A DNA stretch of 10,721 nt from CAYVQZ01 sp964453435 (GTDB taxonomy: Bacteria; Abyssobacteria; SURF-5), in the NCBI GenBank assembly GCA_964453435.1, contig CAYVQZ010000098.1:1-10721 (forward strand), read 5' to 3'. The notes under the pieces were generated by a model that was not told the origin of the DNA, searched no databases, and saw only the letters and a list, made by a program, of their open reading frames with translations. This document shows positions 1 to 6,817 of the stretch, in pieces. Numbering within the stretch: the first letter of the stretch is position 1; the number at the start of each line of letters is the position of its first letter. A program made the translations under genes and the position numbers.

Positions 1-283
1 AATTATCGGACGGATGCGCTGTCTTCGAAGCGCAATTACCGTGAGCATGAACCGTGAGACAGGTTCCCGGTAGGCGGCTTCGGTTCGGCGGGTCGGCACG
101 GCAATGTGAGCTGTTGGCATAAATAATGCTCACGAACCCTGGGGAAAGGGGCCGGGGAAGGCAGAATCCCCCCTTTTTCCGCATTTTTCCCGCTTGTTTT
201 TGCGCCTCGCGGGGAGTTTGTGAAGATAAACAGAAATGAATGTGGTTTGATTTTACCGGTCGCCGTACAATTTTTGTCCAACG
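1..283. other. Non-coding left flank with no convincing gene
   Basis: No reading frame here looks like a real protein. One plus-strand frame is open from the window edge to a TGA at 55-57 (18 codons); it could be the tail of an upstream gene but is too short to judge. A loose stem pairs GTGAGC (106-111) with GCTCAC (128-133). The stretch 134-180 is strongly G-rich then C-rich and resembles dispersed GC-rich repeats that are often misread as proline/serine-rich peptides. The long open frame on the minus strand across 36-776 is made by the repeats and is not a gene. Confidence 0.5.
145..178 (+). terminator. Possible rho-independent terminator of an upstream gene
   Basis: AAAGGGG at 145-151 can pair with CCCCTTT at 170-176. 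Alternatively GGGG at 154-157 pairs with CCCC at 168-171, followed shortly by TTTTT at 174-178. Either fold puts a GC-rich stem before or against a short T run, as expected for an intrinsic terminator of a plus-strand gene ending near the window edge. The stem is imperfect, the loops are long, and the same segment may simply be a dispersed GC-rich repeat. Confidence 0.25.
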
Positions 284-427
284 GTGAGAGAACCACAAAT
301 TGCACGAACAAGAGATACCGGACCACGGATTTACACGGATTAGCGCGGAGAAAAGATAAAAAGAAAGAAATAGACCACGAATTACACGAATTACACGAAC
401 AAAAGAGAAACGAACCACGGATTACAC

Positions 428-454
428 CTGTCTGCGTGCAACGCACAGGCAGAC
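428..454. repeat. 27-nt hairpin insert splitting a repeat unit
   Basis: Removing 428-454 restores an uninterrupted copy of the type B repeat: attacac at 421-427 joins ggattagcgcgga at 455-467, as in the intact copy at 320-346. The insert is self-complementary. GTCTGC (430-435) pairs with GCAGAC (449-454) and GTG (436-438) with CAC (444-446), with a 2-nt bulge and a 5-nt loop. The junction is ambiguous by one C. It looks like a tiny palindromic element that moved into an existing repeat. Its left end CTGTCTGC and right arm GCAGAC are shared with the hairpin at 10636-10662. Confidence 0.6.
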
Positions 455-546
455 GGATTAGCGCGGATTGAAAAGAAGGACAGGGGAATCCGCAGATTGC
501 GCAGATTCTCGCAGATGAAAGCATGAAAAACAGAAAAGCGACATGA

Positions 547-677
547 AACCACGAATTACACGAATTACACGAACAAAATCTGCGCAATCTGCGGATAAAG
601 ACGTTCTTATTAATCCGTGAAAATCCGTGCCAATCCGTGGTTAAAAGAAGTTCGTGTAATTCGTGTAATTCGTGGTT
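547..677. repeat. 28-bp perfect inverted repeat, arms 547-574 and 650-677
   Basis: The left arm runs aaccacgaattacacgaa and on to 574. The right arm at 650-677 is its exact reverse complement. The arms are separated by 75 nt containing the inverted type C copy (577-596) and three aatccgtg units. In RNA or single-stranded DNA this would form a long AT-rich stem. A further shortened inverted copy at 692-710 lacks one 9-nt unit. Confidence 0.8.
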
Positions 678-783
678 AAGCGAGAAAGGAAGTTCGTGTA
701 ATTCGTGGTTAAGCAAGGAAGGTTGCTTCGTGTGATTCGAGTTCAAATCGGTTTTATCGGTCACAAAGAGAGCCACTTTTTAG

Positions 784-812
784 TTGACATGAGGCGCCCG
801 TTCATATATAAT
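784..812 (+). promoter_or_regulatory. Consensus sigma70 promoter for the pilus operon
   Basis: TTGACA at 784-789 and TATAAT at 807-812 match both consensus hexamers exactly, with the optimal 17-bp spacer. The start of transcription would be near 818-820, about 120 nt upstream of the first pilus gene. It lies just past the repeat array, points toward the operon, and has no gene between it and pilM. No operator-like palindrome is evident over the hexamers. A perfect match suggests strong housekeeping transcription, or a promoter kept in check by a repressor that cannot be seen from sequence. Confidence 0.8.
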
Positions 813-907
813 TCTGTTGTAAACGTTTTGATTTCAATATTTTGGTTAACATGGCCGCCCGCATTTTTCGGAATGGGGGAGACCAGTGTCACGGTGAATT
901 TGGTAAA

Positions 908-942
908 GGGGGGAGAAGTGGCGTTCGCGCCACGGTTCCATG
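908..942 (+). promoter_or_regulatory. Structured ribosome binding site: SD, hairpin, ATG of pilM
   Basis: The only Shine-Dalgarno-like run before the pilM start is GGGGGGAG at 908-915, normally too far from the ATG at 940 (24 nt). Between them GTGGCG (918-923) and CGCCAC (928-933) form a perfect 6-bp stem with a TTCG loop. If it folds, 16 nt are looped out and the effective spacing is about 8 nt, which is optimal. The frame has a stop at 904-906 and no other ATG, GTG or TTG codon before 940, so the start is not in doubt. The bridging role is an inference. Confidence 0.6.
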
Positions 943-2655
943 CTTCCGTCCGGCAAGAAAATCGGCGTTGACGCCGGTTCCGCCATGATAAAACTGGTGG
1001 AACTCGGGAAATCCGGAGGCGCCGTCGCACTCGCGAACTGGTCGGCGCTGCCGTTTCGGGTGCCTCCGAACACGCCGCCCGAGGCGGCGCGGCAGGTTCA
1101 GGCGAAGGCCATCGACGCCGCCATCAAGAAGAGCCGGTGCAAGTGCCGCAACATCGTTGTCGGCGCGCCGGGCAACAACGCGTTCATCCGCAACATCAAG
1201 CTTCCACCGATTCCTTCCAGCAAGATCGACCAGATCGTACGATACGAGATTCAGCAGACGATTCCGTTTCCGATAGAAAACATCGCTCTCGACTACCAGG
1301 TGCTCGAGCCGGACGAGTCGAGCGAGGTCGAGGTCATCATGGTCGCGATGAAGGGCGAGGTGGCCGAGAATTTCATCCGCGACATCGAGCAGGCGAAAGT
1401 GAACGTGGGCATCGTCGACTCGATTCCTCTGGCGCTGTATAACTGCTACGTGTACAACGAATACTCGAGTAAGGAGGACTGCACGGCGATTGTCGAAATC
1501 GGCGCGTCGACCTCGAACATCCTGGTCGAGCTTGGCGGAGAGATGAGATACTGCCGCAGCGTCAGCATCGGCGGCAACGACATCACGAACGCGATCGCGA
1601 AGGAATTCAACATTCCGTTCGAGCAGGCGGAACGGATCAAGATACAGAGCGGGCTCATTTTTCCCGAGTCGCAGGAAGCGAAGTTCTCCGCGGACCAGGT
1701 TCGCGTGTCGAAAACGGTGACGGGCGTGCTCGACCGGCTTTTGGGGGAGATAAAGCTGACGATCGGCTATTTCCGCTCTCTGAGTGGCGCGACCGCGATA
1801 TCGAGGGCGGTCATCGCCGGCGGAACGTCGATGCTGAAGAACATCCGGCCGTTCTTCGCGGACCGATTGGGTGTGAAGGTGGAAATCCTGAATCCGCTCA
1901 GGAAGGTGGCTGTGCCGGAGAACCTTGCGAATGCCAAGAAGATCGCTCCGTTGCTGGCTACGGCAGTCGGGCTGGCCTTGCGGAGTTCGCAGGAGTGCTG
2001 CCAGTTAAAGATAAGCCTGATACCGCCGGCCGTGCGGGCGGCGAAATCGCGCCGGACCAAACTGATACTGAATGTGGTGAATGTGCTGCTGCTTCTCGGT
2101 ATCGTCGGGCTGTTTCTGTGGCGGATGATACCGGCAATGGACACGCACGACGCGATGCTGGCGGCGTTGGACAAAGAGATAGCGCGGTATGAGCAGTTCG
2201 AGGATGAATTGAAGCGGCTCAGAAACGAAAAGGCGCTGCTGTCGAGCGAGTATGTGCTGTATTCCAAGTATCCGAAGCTCTCTGTCGACCCGCTCACACC
2301 GATGGCGATACTGGCGGATACAATCCAGACGAGCGCGTGGGTCAAATCGATAACGGTCGGCGCGGAATCCGTTACGGTCAGCGGCAGCATCAAGAGCGAC
2401 ACAAAGGTCGAAGAATTGCGTCAACTTTCCAACCTTCGTCTCGAACTCGAGAAATACTGCACGGAAGTCAAAGTGAAGCAGCAACAGAAAGAGGGCTCCG
2501 GCCCGTTGAATTTTGTGCTTGAACTCCGCGGTGTTCCCGAGTTGCCGCAGTATCTGGCGAAGCGCGAGGCGGAGCGGGAAGCCGAGGAAGCGGAGGAGGC
2601 GGAGGAGGAGGCCTCAGAACGAGCGGAAGAGGCCACCTCGGAAGGAAAGGCGTAG
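940..2655 (+). CDS. pilM: PilM-PilN fusion, type IV pilus-like inner-membrane assembly protein
   Basis: A 571-residue protein combining two pilus alignment proteins. Residues 1-350 are an FtsA/actin-fold PilM domain: phosphate-1 loop GVDAGSAMIKLVEL (9-22), phosphate-2 region AIVEIGASTSNILVE (183-197) and adenosine motif VIAGGTSMLKN (291-301). Residues about 356-535 resemble PilN: a LKISLIPP segment like the PilN INLLP motif, a membrane helix at about 374-396, a charged helical stretch (400-440) and a ferredoxin-like domain. Residues 541-571 are an E/A-rich low-complexity tail. PilM normally binds the PilN N-terminus in the cytoplasm; here the two are covalently joined. Size and architecture fit the Amuc_1101 PilM-like family of Akkermansia. 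First gene of the operon; the next start is 28 nt downstream. Role: ATP-binding scaffold linking the cytoplasmic side to the periplasmic complex. Confidence 0.88.
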   Translation: MLPSGKKIGVDAGSAMIKLVELGKSGGAVALANWSALPFRVPPNTPPEAARQVQAKAIDAAIKKSRCKCRNIVVGAPGNNAFIRNIKLPPIPSSKIDQIVRYEIQQTIPFPIENIALDYQVLEPDESSEVEVIMVAMKGEVAENFIRDIEQAKVNVGIVDSIPLALYNCYVYNEYSSKEDCTAIVEIGASTSNILVELGGEMRYCRSVSIGGNDITNAIAKEFNIPFEQAERIKIQSGLIFPESQEAKFSADQVRVSKTVTGVLDRLLGEIKLTIGYFRSLSGATAISRAVIAGGTSMLKNIRPFFADRLGVKVEILNPLRKVAVPENLANAKKIAPLLATAVGLALRSSQECCQLKISLIPPAVRAAKSRRTKLILNVVNVLLLLGIVGLFLWRMIPAMDTHDAMLAALDKEIARYEQFEDELKRLRNEKALLSSEYVLYSKYPKLSVDPLTPMAILADTIQTSAWVKSITVGAESVTVSGSIKSDTKVEELRQLSNLRLELEKYCTEVKVKQQQKEGSGPLNFVLELRGVPELPQYLAKREAEREAEEAEEAEEEASERAEEATSEGKA

Positions 2656-2683
2656 TTCCGGACGCCGGCCGTGGAGAAGTATT

Positions 2684-3664
2684 ATGGACCCGAAACTTAT
2701 ACGCAAATTGGTAGTAAGCATCAGCGGCGTGGTGGTCGCGATCGCTCTTGTGGTGGGACTTTATCTGCTGTATCTGAAGCCCTACGTCACAAAATGGAGA
2801 GAAGCGAGAAACGAGCTTACCACTCGCGAGAGACGGCTCGAGGAGCTGCGAAAAGCGTTCGGGAACCAGGAGAATCCTCAGGCGGAGTTGCGGGCGCTCC
2901 AGCAGGAAATCGAGAGCTTGAAGAAAGCGAACGAAGCGTTGGAGAAAGTGAAGACGCCGGGAAAGGAGAACTCGGATTTCCCCGAGGAACTCAATGATCC
3001 GGAGCCGGAGATACGGGTTGAACTGTTCAGAGAGTATATGAGGCCCGTGATGGACGTGACCAAGGATAAGATCAAGGAGAAGCTCCGGAACGCACAGATT
3101 TCGCCTCCCGAGATCAACCTGTATGCGGACCTTCGCAACGCCGATGAAGCCGCCTATTACACGAACCGTGCGGCGGGACTGCAGGGTTTGGTGGATATCA
3201 TGACCGAGGCGCGCCGGCCCGACGGCGCCTTTGTGTTCGACAACGTGAAGCTGCTCGATTACACCGAGGGCAAGGCCCATCGGGAAGGGGCAGTGAACCT
3301 GATGCACTACAATATCGAGTTGACGCTCGACACGAAGAACCTGGTGTCGTTCTTGTACGAACTCCAGGACAGCAACCAATTCTACTATATCAAGGAGATG
3401 AAAATAGAGCCGCGCACCGTGCGGAGGTCGGCCGAACAGCAGTTGAAGGTGAGCGCCACGATAAACACGACGATGGTGTTCGAAAGCCAGGTGGCGGAGC
3501 AGGTGAAAGCCGCCGCCATGAAGGTGGCGTCGCCTCAGAAGAAGGGGGGCACCGGCGGCGGATGGATGGCCATGGTCGCCTCAGCCATGGGCGAAAGCAT
3601 GGAAAAAGAAAAAGACAAACCGGAAAAGAAATGGTATGAATTTTGGAAATGGTTTAGGGACTAG
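2684..3664 (+). CDS. PilO-like (Amuc_1100-like) inner-membrane pilus assembly protein
   Basis: A 326-residue bitopic membrane protein. The frame is open further upstream, but the ATG at 2684 is preceded by GGAGAAG (2673-2679) and starts MDPKLIRKLVVS, while the upstream residues are an arginine-rich frame overlapping pilM, so 2684 is chosen. Residues 9-31 are a membrane helix, 36-90 a charged coiled coil, and about 110-270 a periplasmic alpha/beta region. The C-terminus (295-326) is Met-, Lys- and aromatic-rich. Topology and position right after PilM/PilN fit PilO or GspM, which pairs with PilN to align the inner-membrane ring with the secretin. Sequence identity to classical PilO is not obvious by eye; the gene order is closer to Amuc_1100 of Akkermansia. 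The next gene starts 5 nt after the stop. Confidence 0.68.
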   Translation: MDPKLIRKLVVSISGVVVAIALVVGLYLLYLKPYVTKWREARNELTTRERRLEELRKAFGNQENPQAELRALQQEIESLKKANEALEKVKTPGKENSDFPEELNDPEPEIRVELFREYMRPVMDVTKDKIKEKLRNAQISPPEINLYADLRNADEAAYYTNRAAGLQGLVDIMTEARRPDGAFVFDNVKLLDYTEGKAHREGAVNLMHYNIELTLDTKNLVSFLYELQDSNQFYYIKEMKIEPRTVRRSAEQQLKVSATINTTMVFESQVAEQVKAAAMKVASPQKKGGTGGGWMAMVASAMGESMEKEKDKPEKKWYEFWKWFRD

Positions 3665-3669
3665 ACAGA

Positions 3670-4209
3670 TTGAGCTCGATTCTTGCAATCCTCAAATCGA
3701 TATACGAGCATAAGGAAAAAATCATACTGGGGATTCTGATTCTTGCATTTGTCGGTGTTGGCTACGTCCAGTTCAAAAAGAGGGGGTCCATCCATTCAAG
3801 CGGCGCCGATGGCGAACGCACGCCGGAACAGATCGTTCGCGAGGGCTGGAAACCGGCGCCGCCACGAAAGCCGGAATCGTTCGGGGTCCCGAGGTTGAGC
3901 GCTCAGTATTCCTTGGAAACGTATACCGACCTGGTGGCGAAAGACATTTGGACCCCGCCGGAGGTGAAACGGCCGGGTTCGGAACCGAGGGAAGAGAAGT
4001 GGGCGAGCATTCGGGTAAAGAGCATTTTTGACCCCACTCAATCCGGCAGCTACATCGCGATAATAGAGGTGGACAAGCGTTCGAGGATTGTGCGAGAAGG
4101 CCAGCAGTTCGAGGGCTATGAAGTCAGGCGTATCGACGCCGTGAGGAATTGCTTAACCATCAGCAGGCGCGGATCGGAAGAAGAAAAGGAATTCTGCAAA
4201 GAAGAATAA
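3670..4209 (+). CDS. Small PilP/GspC-like periplasmic connector (Amuc_1099-like position)
   Basis: A 179-residue protein that starts at TTG 3670. TAGGGA (3655-3660) lies 9 nt before it, overlapping the end of the previous gene, and there is no internal methionine to serve as an alternative. Residues 17-35 form one membrane helix (IILGILILAFVGVGYVQF), residues 40-105 a Pro-rich linker, and 110-179 a small beta-rich domain with the pattern IRVKSIFDP, AIIEVDKRSRIVREGQQFEGY and VRNCLTISR. That pattern (a value, 'vreGq', then a second beta pair) is typical of PilP and the GspC homology region, which bind the N0 domain of the secretin. No lipobox is present, so unlike classical PilP it would be held by its helix. 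The two cysteines (161 and 176) could pair. Function is inferred from topology, motif pattern and position. Confidence 0.6.
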   Translation: MSSILAILKSIYEHKEKIILGILILAFVGVGYVQFKKRGSIHSSGADGERTPEQIVREGWKPAPPRKPESFGVPRLSAQYSLETYTDLVAKDIWTPPEVKRPGSEPREEKWASIRVKSIFDPTQSGSYIAIIEVDKRSRIVREGQQFEGYEVRRIDAVRNCLTISRRGSEEEKEFCKEE

Positions 4210-4242
4210 GTCCGATAAGGGAGTGGAGGAGGCTTTTCGGTT

Positions 4243-6741
4243 ATGGAAAAGAGCTTGCTTGGGCACAGGGGGAGAACTATTAGGCTGATTCTTTTCGCGG
4301 CTTTCATTATCGCCGTGTTCTTCATCCAACCAGCCGCGGCGGAGGGAGAGACATCATCCGGATTATCCGAAGAAAAAGCGGCCGAATATCGGGACCACCT
4401 GGAGAACGGGAGCCGGTATTACGACCAGGGGAAATATCGGGAGGCAATTGCCGAGTATAACCGGGCTCTCCTCCTCGATCCGAGCTCCGACGAGGCAAAA
4501 AGCGGCATCATTCGTGCAAACCAGAGAATAGCGGCCCGCTCCGAAAAACCGGAGAGAGGCGCCATAGAACGTGACCGCCTGAACTTCCACCTGACAAAAG
4601 GCACCGAATATTTCGATGAAGAGAAGTACGACCTCGCCATCGCCGAATGGAACCAGGCGCTTCAGATAGACCCCGAAAACAGTCTCGCCCGTTCGCTCAT
4701 CGAAGCCGCCAAACAGGCGAAAGTCGACCTCCTGGTGGAGAAAGGGCACGACGAGTTCTTTGCGGGAAATGTGGACAAAGCTATCGAGATTTGGGAAGAG
4801 GCTCAAAGCATCGCCCCGGCGAGCCAGGTGCTGAGGGACCTTCTTGCGGACGCCTATGTCGTGAAACACGAACAGGAAATGGCCCGCATCCAACACGACA
4901 ACCAGGTGGAGTCGTATCGGCAGACGGAGTTGGCCGAACAGATATTTACGTTTCCTGAAGGCGCGAGCGCCGACGGAATCAAGCGAAAGGATGTTTCGCT
5001 GCGTCCGAGGCCGCCAACGCCCAGGGAATTCGGGGCGCGAGAGGCGATACTGAAAGAGCTGTCCCAGCCCGTGGCGTTTGAATTCGAATGCGAATCGCTG
5101 CGCGGCGTTCTCAAGTTCCTCACCGAAATAACGGGCATCAACATCCTGGTCGATGAAGCGGTTTTCGATGAGTTCGGGAAGGATCAGGACTGTTTCGGGA
5201 ACAAGGTGGATCGAAAAGAGATATTCGTGACAATCCACGTGAGCGAACTGCCGCTGGAGTCGGCGCTCAACGGGATGCTCCGGCAACACGGTCTCGGCTT
5301 CTCGATCGAACGCGATTTCATCTATGTCTCGACGCCCGACGTTCTGCGCGGATCGTCATTCGAGCAACTCGAGACGCGGTTCTACCATTTAAAAGACGTA
5401 AGCCGAATATCGGTTCCGAAACTCGAGACATCGGGAACCACCGGAGGCGTCTCGCTCGGAGGCCGCGCGCTGAATCTGGCATCGGGACAATCCCTTATCA
5501 GTCGTGTCAGAGAGATTAAGGGAAAGGACCTCATGGAGATCGACCCGATGTACCAGGCCTTGTCGGTGCCCAAACTCGTGAACTTGTTACGGACGTTCGT
5601 TCCGGTCGTTTTGGACCCCTCAAAGACGGGCCAAAAACGGGCCACGGCAAAAGTCGGCGATGACAAGATGTACGGCGGCTTGGATAGGAGCGAGGACCCG
5701 TTTAGACTATTTGAATCAGCCAGGATGCTGTGGGCGGATTCGAACCAGCGAGAGATTCTCTCTCTCATCGATTACGACCCTCACACGAACACGTTGATCG
5801 TTCGCAACACCCCGACCAACCTCGATATGGTGGAGGTGTTTCTGGACCAGTTGGACCATGAACCGCGCCAGATATCGGTGGAAGCGAAGTTCATCACATA
5901 CAGTATTCTGGAAGCGAAAAAGGTCGGTATCGACTTCACATTCGGAGGCACGAACGCGATCGGGAGCTTCACCGACATCGCCGAGTTCAGCGCCAACGCA
6001 ATCTCGGACGGCTCGTTCCTCAACCTCGGTTTCGACACAGATATCGGGGAGGGTGTCACGGGAGACGTCGGGGACCGCGGCGGAACAATCCAGTTCCGGT
6101 ACACAAAGGCGGACGGAGATTTTGTTCAGGCTACCATCGACCTGCTCGAAGAGCTCAGAAATACCCGCGTGGTTTCGGCGCCACGAATAGTAACGCTTCA
6201 CAATAAGCCGGCGGTTATCCAGGACGTTCTGACCCGGTCGTTCAGGAGCAACCTCTCGATTGACACAAACATTGTTACTCCCGAGGCGGGGCAAACGACA
6301 ACCACGACGAGCATCGACCAGGAATTCACGGATGTGACCGAGGGTGTCACCCTCTCGATCACGCCCCAAATTCTGAAGGACAACCAGATTCGCCTGTTCA
6401 TAATGCCCGACGTGGCCCGCATCGTAGCCACCGACACGTTTTCAGTGGAACAGGGTTCGCAGGATGCGGTATTTGTCAACACCGTCACGCGGCCACAGGT
6501 TCGGCGCCAATCGCTGTTCAGCAACTTGGTCATAAACGACGGCGACACAATCGTTGTCGGCGGCCTCATTCAAAACACATCGAGTTATCAGAACACCGGC
6601 GTGCCGTTCTTCCGGGATATCCCGCTTATAGGCCGCGTTTTTGAAAACGAGGCGGAAATCCGGGATGTGGCGAACCTTCTGGTTTTCATCAGCGTCAACA
6701 TCCTGGATACGAGAGGCGTTGCATATACAAGAATCAAATAG
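4243..6741 (+). CDS. pilQ: TPR-containing secretin, pilus/type II secretion outer-membrane channel
   Basis: An 832-residue secretin behind GTGGAGGA (4223-4230), 12 nt from ATG. Signal peptide 1-33 with probable cleavage after QPAAA. Residues 47-205 hold three TPR-like units (GSRYYDQGKYREAIAEYNRA, TEYFDEEKYDLAIAEWNQA, and a weaker one at 161-195). Residues about 275-365 are the N0/STN-like domain and 375-545 an N1 domain ending PHTNTLIVRNTPTNLDMVEV. The secretin C-domain covers about 545-822, with VVSAPRIVTLHNKPA, VTEGVTLSITPQI and the signature VVGGLIQN ... VPFFRDIPLIGRVF. It forms the multimeric outer-membrane ring. No AMIN domain is seen; TPRs take the N-terminal place, as in the Amuc_1098 family. 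The N1 region carries an unusually long insert (about 390-500). The symbol pilQ rests on the PilM-containing context; gspD-like naming would also be defensible. Confidence 0.93.
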   Translation: MEKSLLGHRGRTIRLILFAAFIIAVFFIQPAAAEGETSSGLSEEKAAEYRDHLENGSRYYDQGKYREAIAEYNRALLLDPSSDEAKSGIIRANQRIAARSEKPERGAIERDRLNFHLTKGTEYFDEEKYDLAIAEWNQALQIDPENSLARSLIEAAKQAKVDLLVEKGHDEFFAGNVDKAIEIWEEAQSIAPASQVLRDLLADAYVVKHEQEMARIQHDNQVESYRQTELAEQIFTFPEGASADGIKRKDVSLRPRPPTPREFGAREAILKELSQPVAFEFECESLRGVLKFLTEITGINILVDEAVFDEFGKDQDCFGNKVDRKEIFVTIHVSELPLESALNGMLRQHGLGFSIERDFIYVSTPDVLRGSSFEQLETRFYHLKDVSRISVPKLETSGTTGGVSLGGRALNLASGQSLISRVREIKGKDLMEIDPMYQALSVPKLVNLLRTFVPVVLDPSKTGQKRATAKVGDDKMYGGLDRSEDPFRLFESARMLWADSNQREILSLIDYDPHTNTLIVRNTPTNLDMVEVFLDQLDHEPRQISVEAKFITYSILEAKKVGIDFTFGGTNAIGSFTDIAEFSANAISDGSFLNLGFDTDIGEGVTGDVGDRGGTIQFRYTKADGDFVQATIDLLEELRNTRVVSAPRIVTLHNKPAVIQDVLTRSFRSNLSIDTNIVTPEAGQTTTTTSIDQEFTDVTEGVTLSITPQILKDNQIRLFIMPDVARIVATDTFSVEQGSQDAVFVNTVTRPQVRRQSLFSNLVINDGDTIVVGGLIQNTSSYQNTGVPFFRDIPLIGRVFENEAEIRDVANLLVFISVNILDTRGVAYTRIK

Positions 6742-6760
6742 GCAACCCTACCGTCGTTTC

Positions 6761-6795
6761 ACCCCCTGTGTCTCCGGCGAGCCAGGGGGTTTTTT
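6761..6795 (+). terminator. Rho-independent terminator closing the pilus operon
   Basis: CCCCCTG (6762-6768) pairs perfectly with CAGGGGG (6783-6789), with A6761-T6790 extending it. A short inner CTC/GAG pairing (6772-6774 with 6779-6781) may cap the stem. A run of six T (6790-6795) follows at once. It lies 20 nt after the secretin stop and separates the pilus operon from waaA. Confidence 0.88.
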
Positions 6796-6817
6796 GCTGT
6801 GAGAGAAGGCCGTGCCA

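Larger units (their letters stand above)
284..745. repeat. Composite array of short dispersed repeats in both orientations
   Basis: The stretch is built almost wholly from three repeat types. Type A has a 9-nt unit (cgaattaca) in 'ccacgaattacacgaa' blocks at 289-308 (degenerate), 374-404 and 548-578, and as the reverse complement at 650-677 and 692-710. The copies at 374-404 and 548-578 are identical over 31 nt. Type B is 'accacggattacacggatt' at 320-346 and, split, at 413-467; its inverse 'aatccgtg' repeats with 10-nt period at 612-640. Type C is 'atccgcagattgcgcagatt' at 488-507 with its exact inverse at 577-596. The array therefore contains perfect inverted repeats of 28 bp (547-574 with 650-677) and 20 bp (488-507 with 577-596). 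Frames read through it yield NHELHELHE-like peptides that are artefacts. Such arrays are known to me from many environmental bacterial genomes; their function is unknown. Confidence 0.85.

Noticed and set aside
1..57. Possible C-terminal tail of an upstream plus-strand gene (NYRTDALSSKRNYREHEP, stop at 55-57)
   Set aside because: Eighteen codons only, all frames are open for a similar length here, and no family motif is visible. It remains possible given the terminator-like sequence at 145-178.
220..471. 83-codon plus-strand frame
   Set aside because: Second half is repeat-derived and it reads across the hairpin insert; no domain-like content or good ribosome binding site.
284..745. CRISPR array
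   Set aside because: Repeats are not evenly spaced, spacers are not of uniform length, copies occur in both orientations, and there are no cas-like genes nearby.
36..776. Long open frame (246 codons) on the minus strand
   Set aside because: It runs through the repeat array; its peptide is made of repeated CSCNSCNSW and NHELHELHE-like blocks with no start signal. Lack of stops comes from the repeat units.
819..939. Riboswitch in the pilM leader
   Set aside because: I looked for c-di-GMP (GEMM) and other common conserved cores and recognised none; only the start-proximal hairpin is evident.
705..971. 88-codon plus-strand frame ahead of pilM
   Set aside because: It would cover the consensus promoter and overlap the pilM start in another frame, with no recognisable content.
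2513..2683. Upstream extension of the PilO-like frame
   Set aside because: The residues are arginine-rich, out-of-frame reading of the acidic pilM tail; a good GGAGAAG and a normal membrane-anchor N-terminus support the ATG at 2684.
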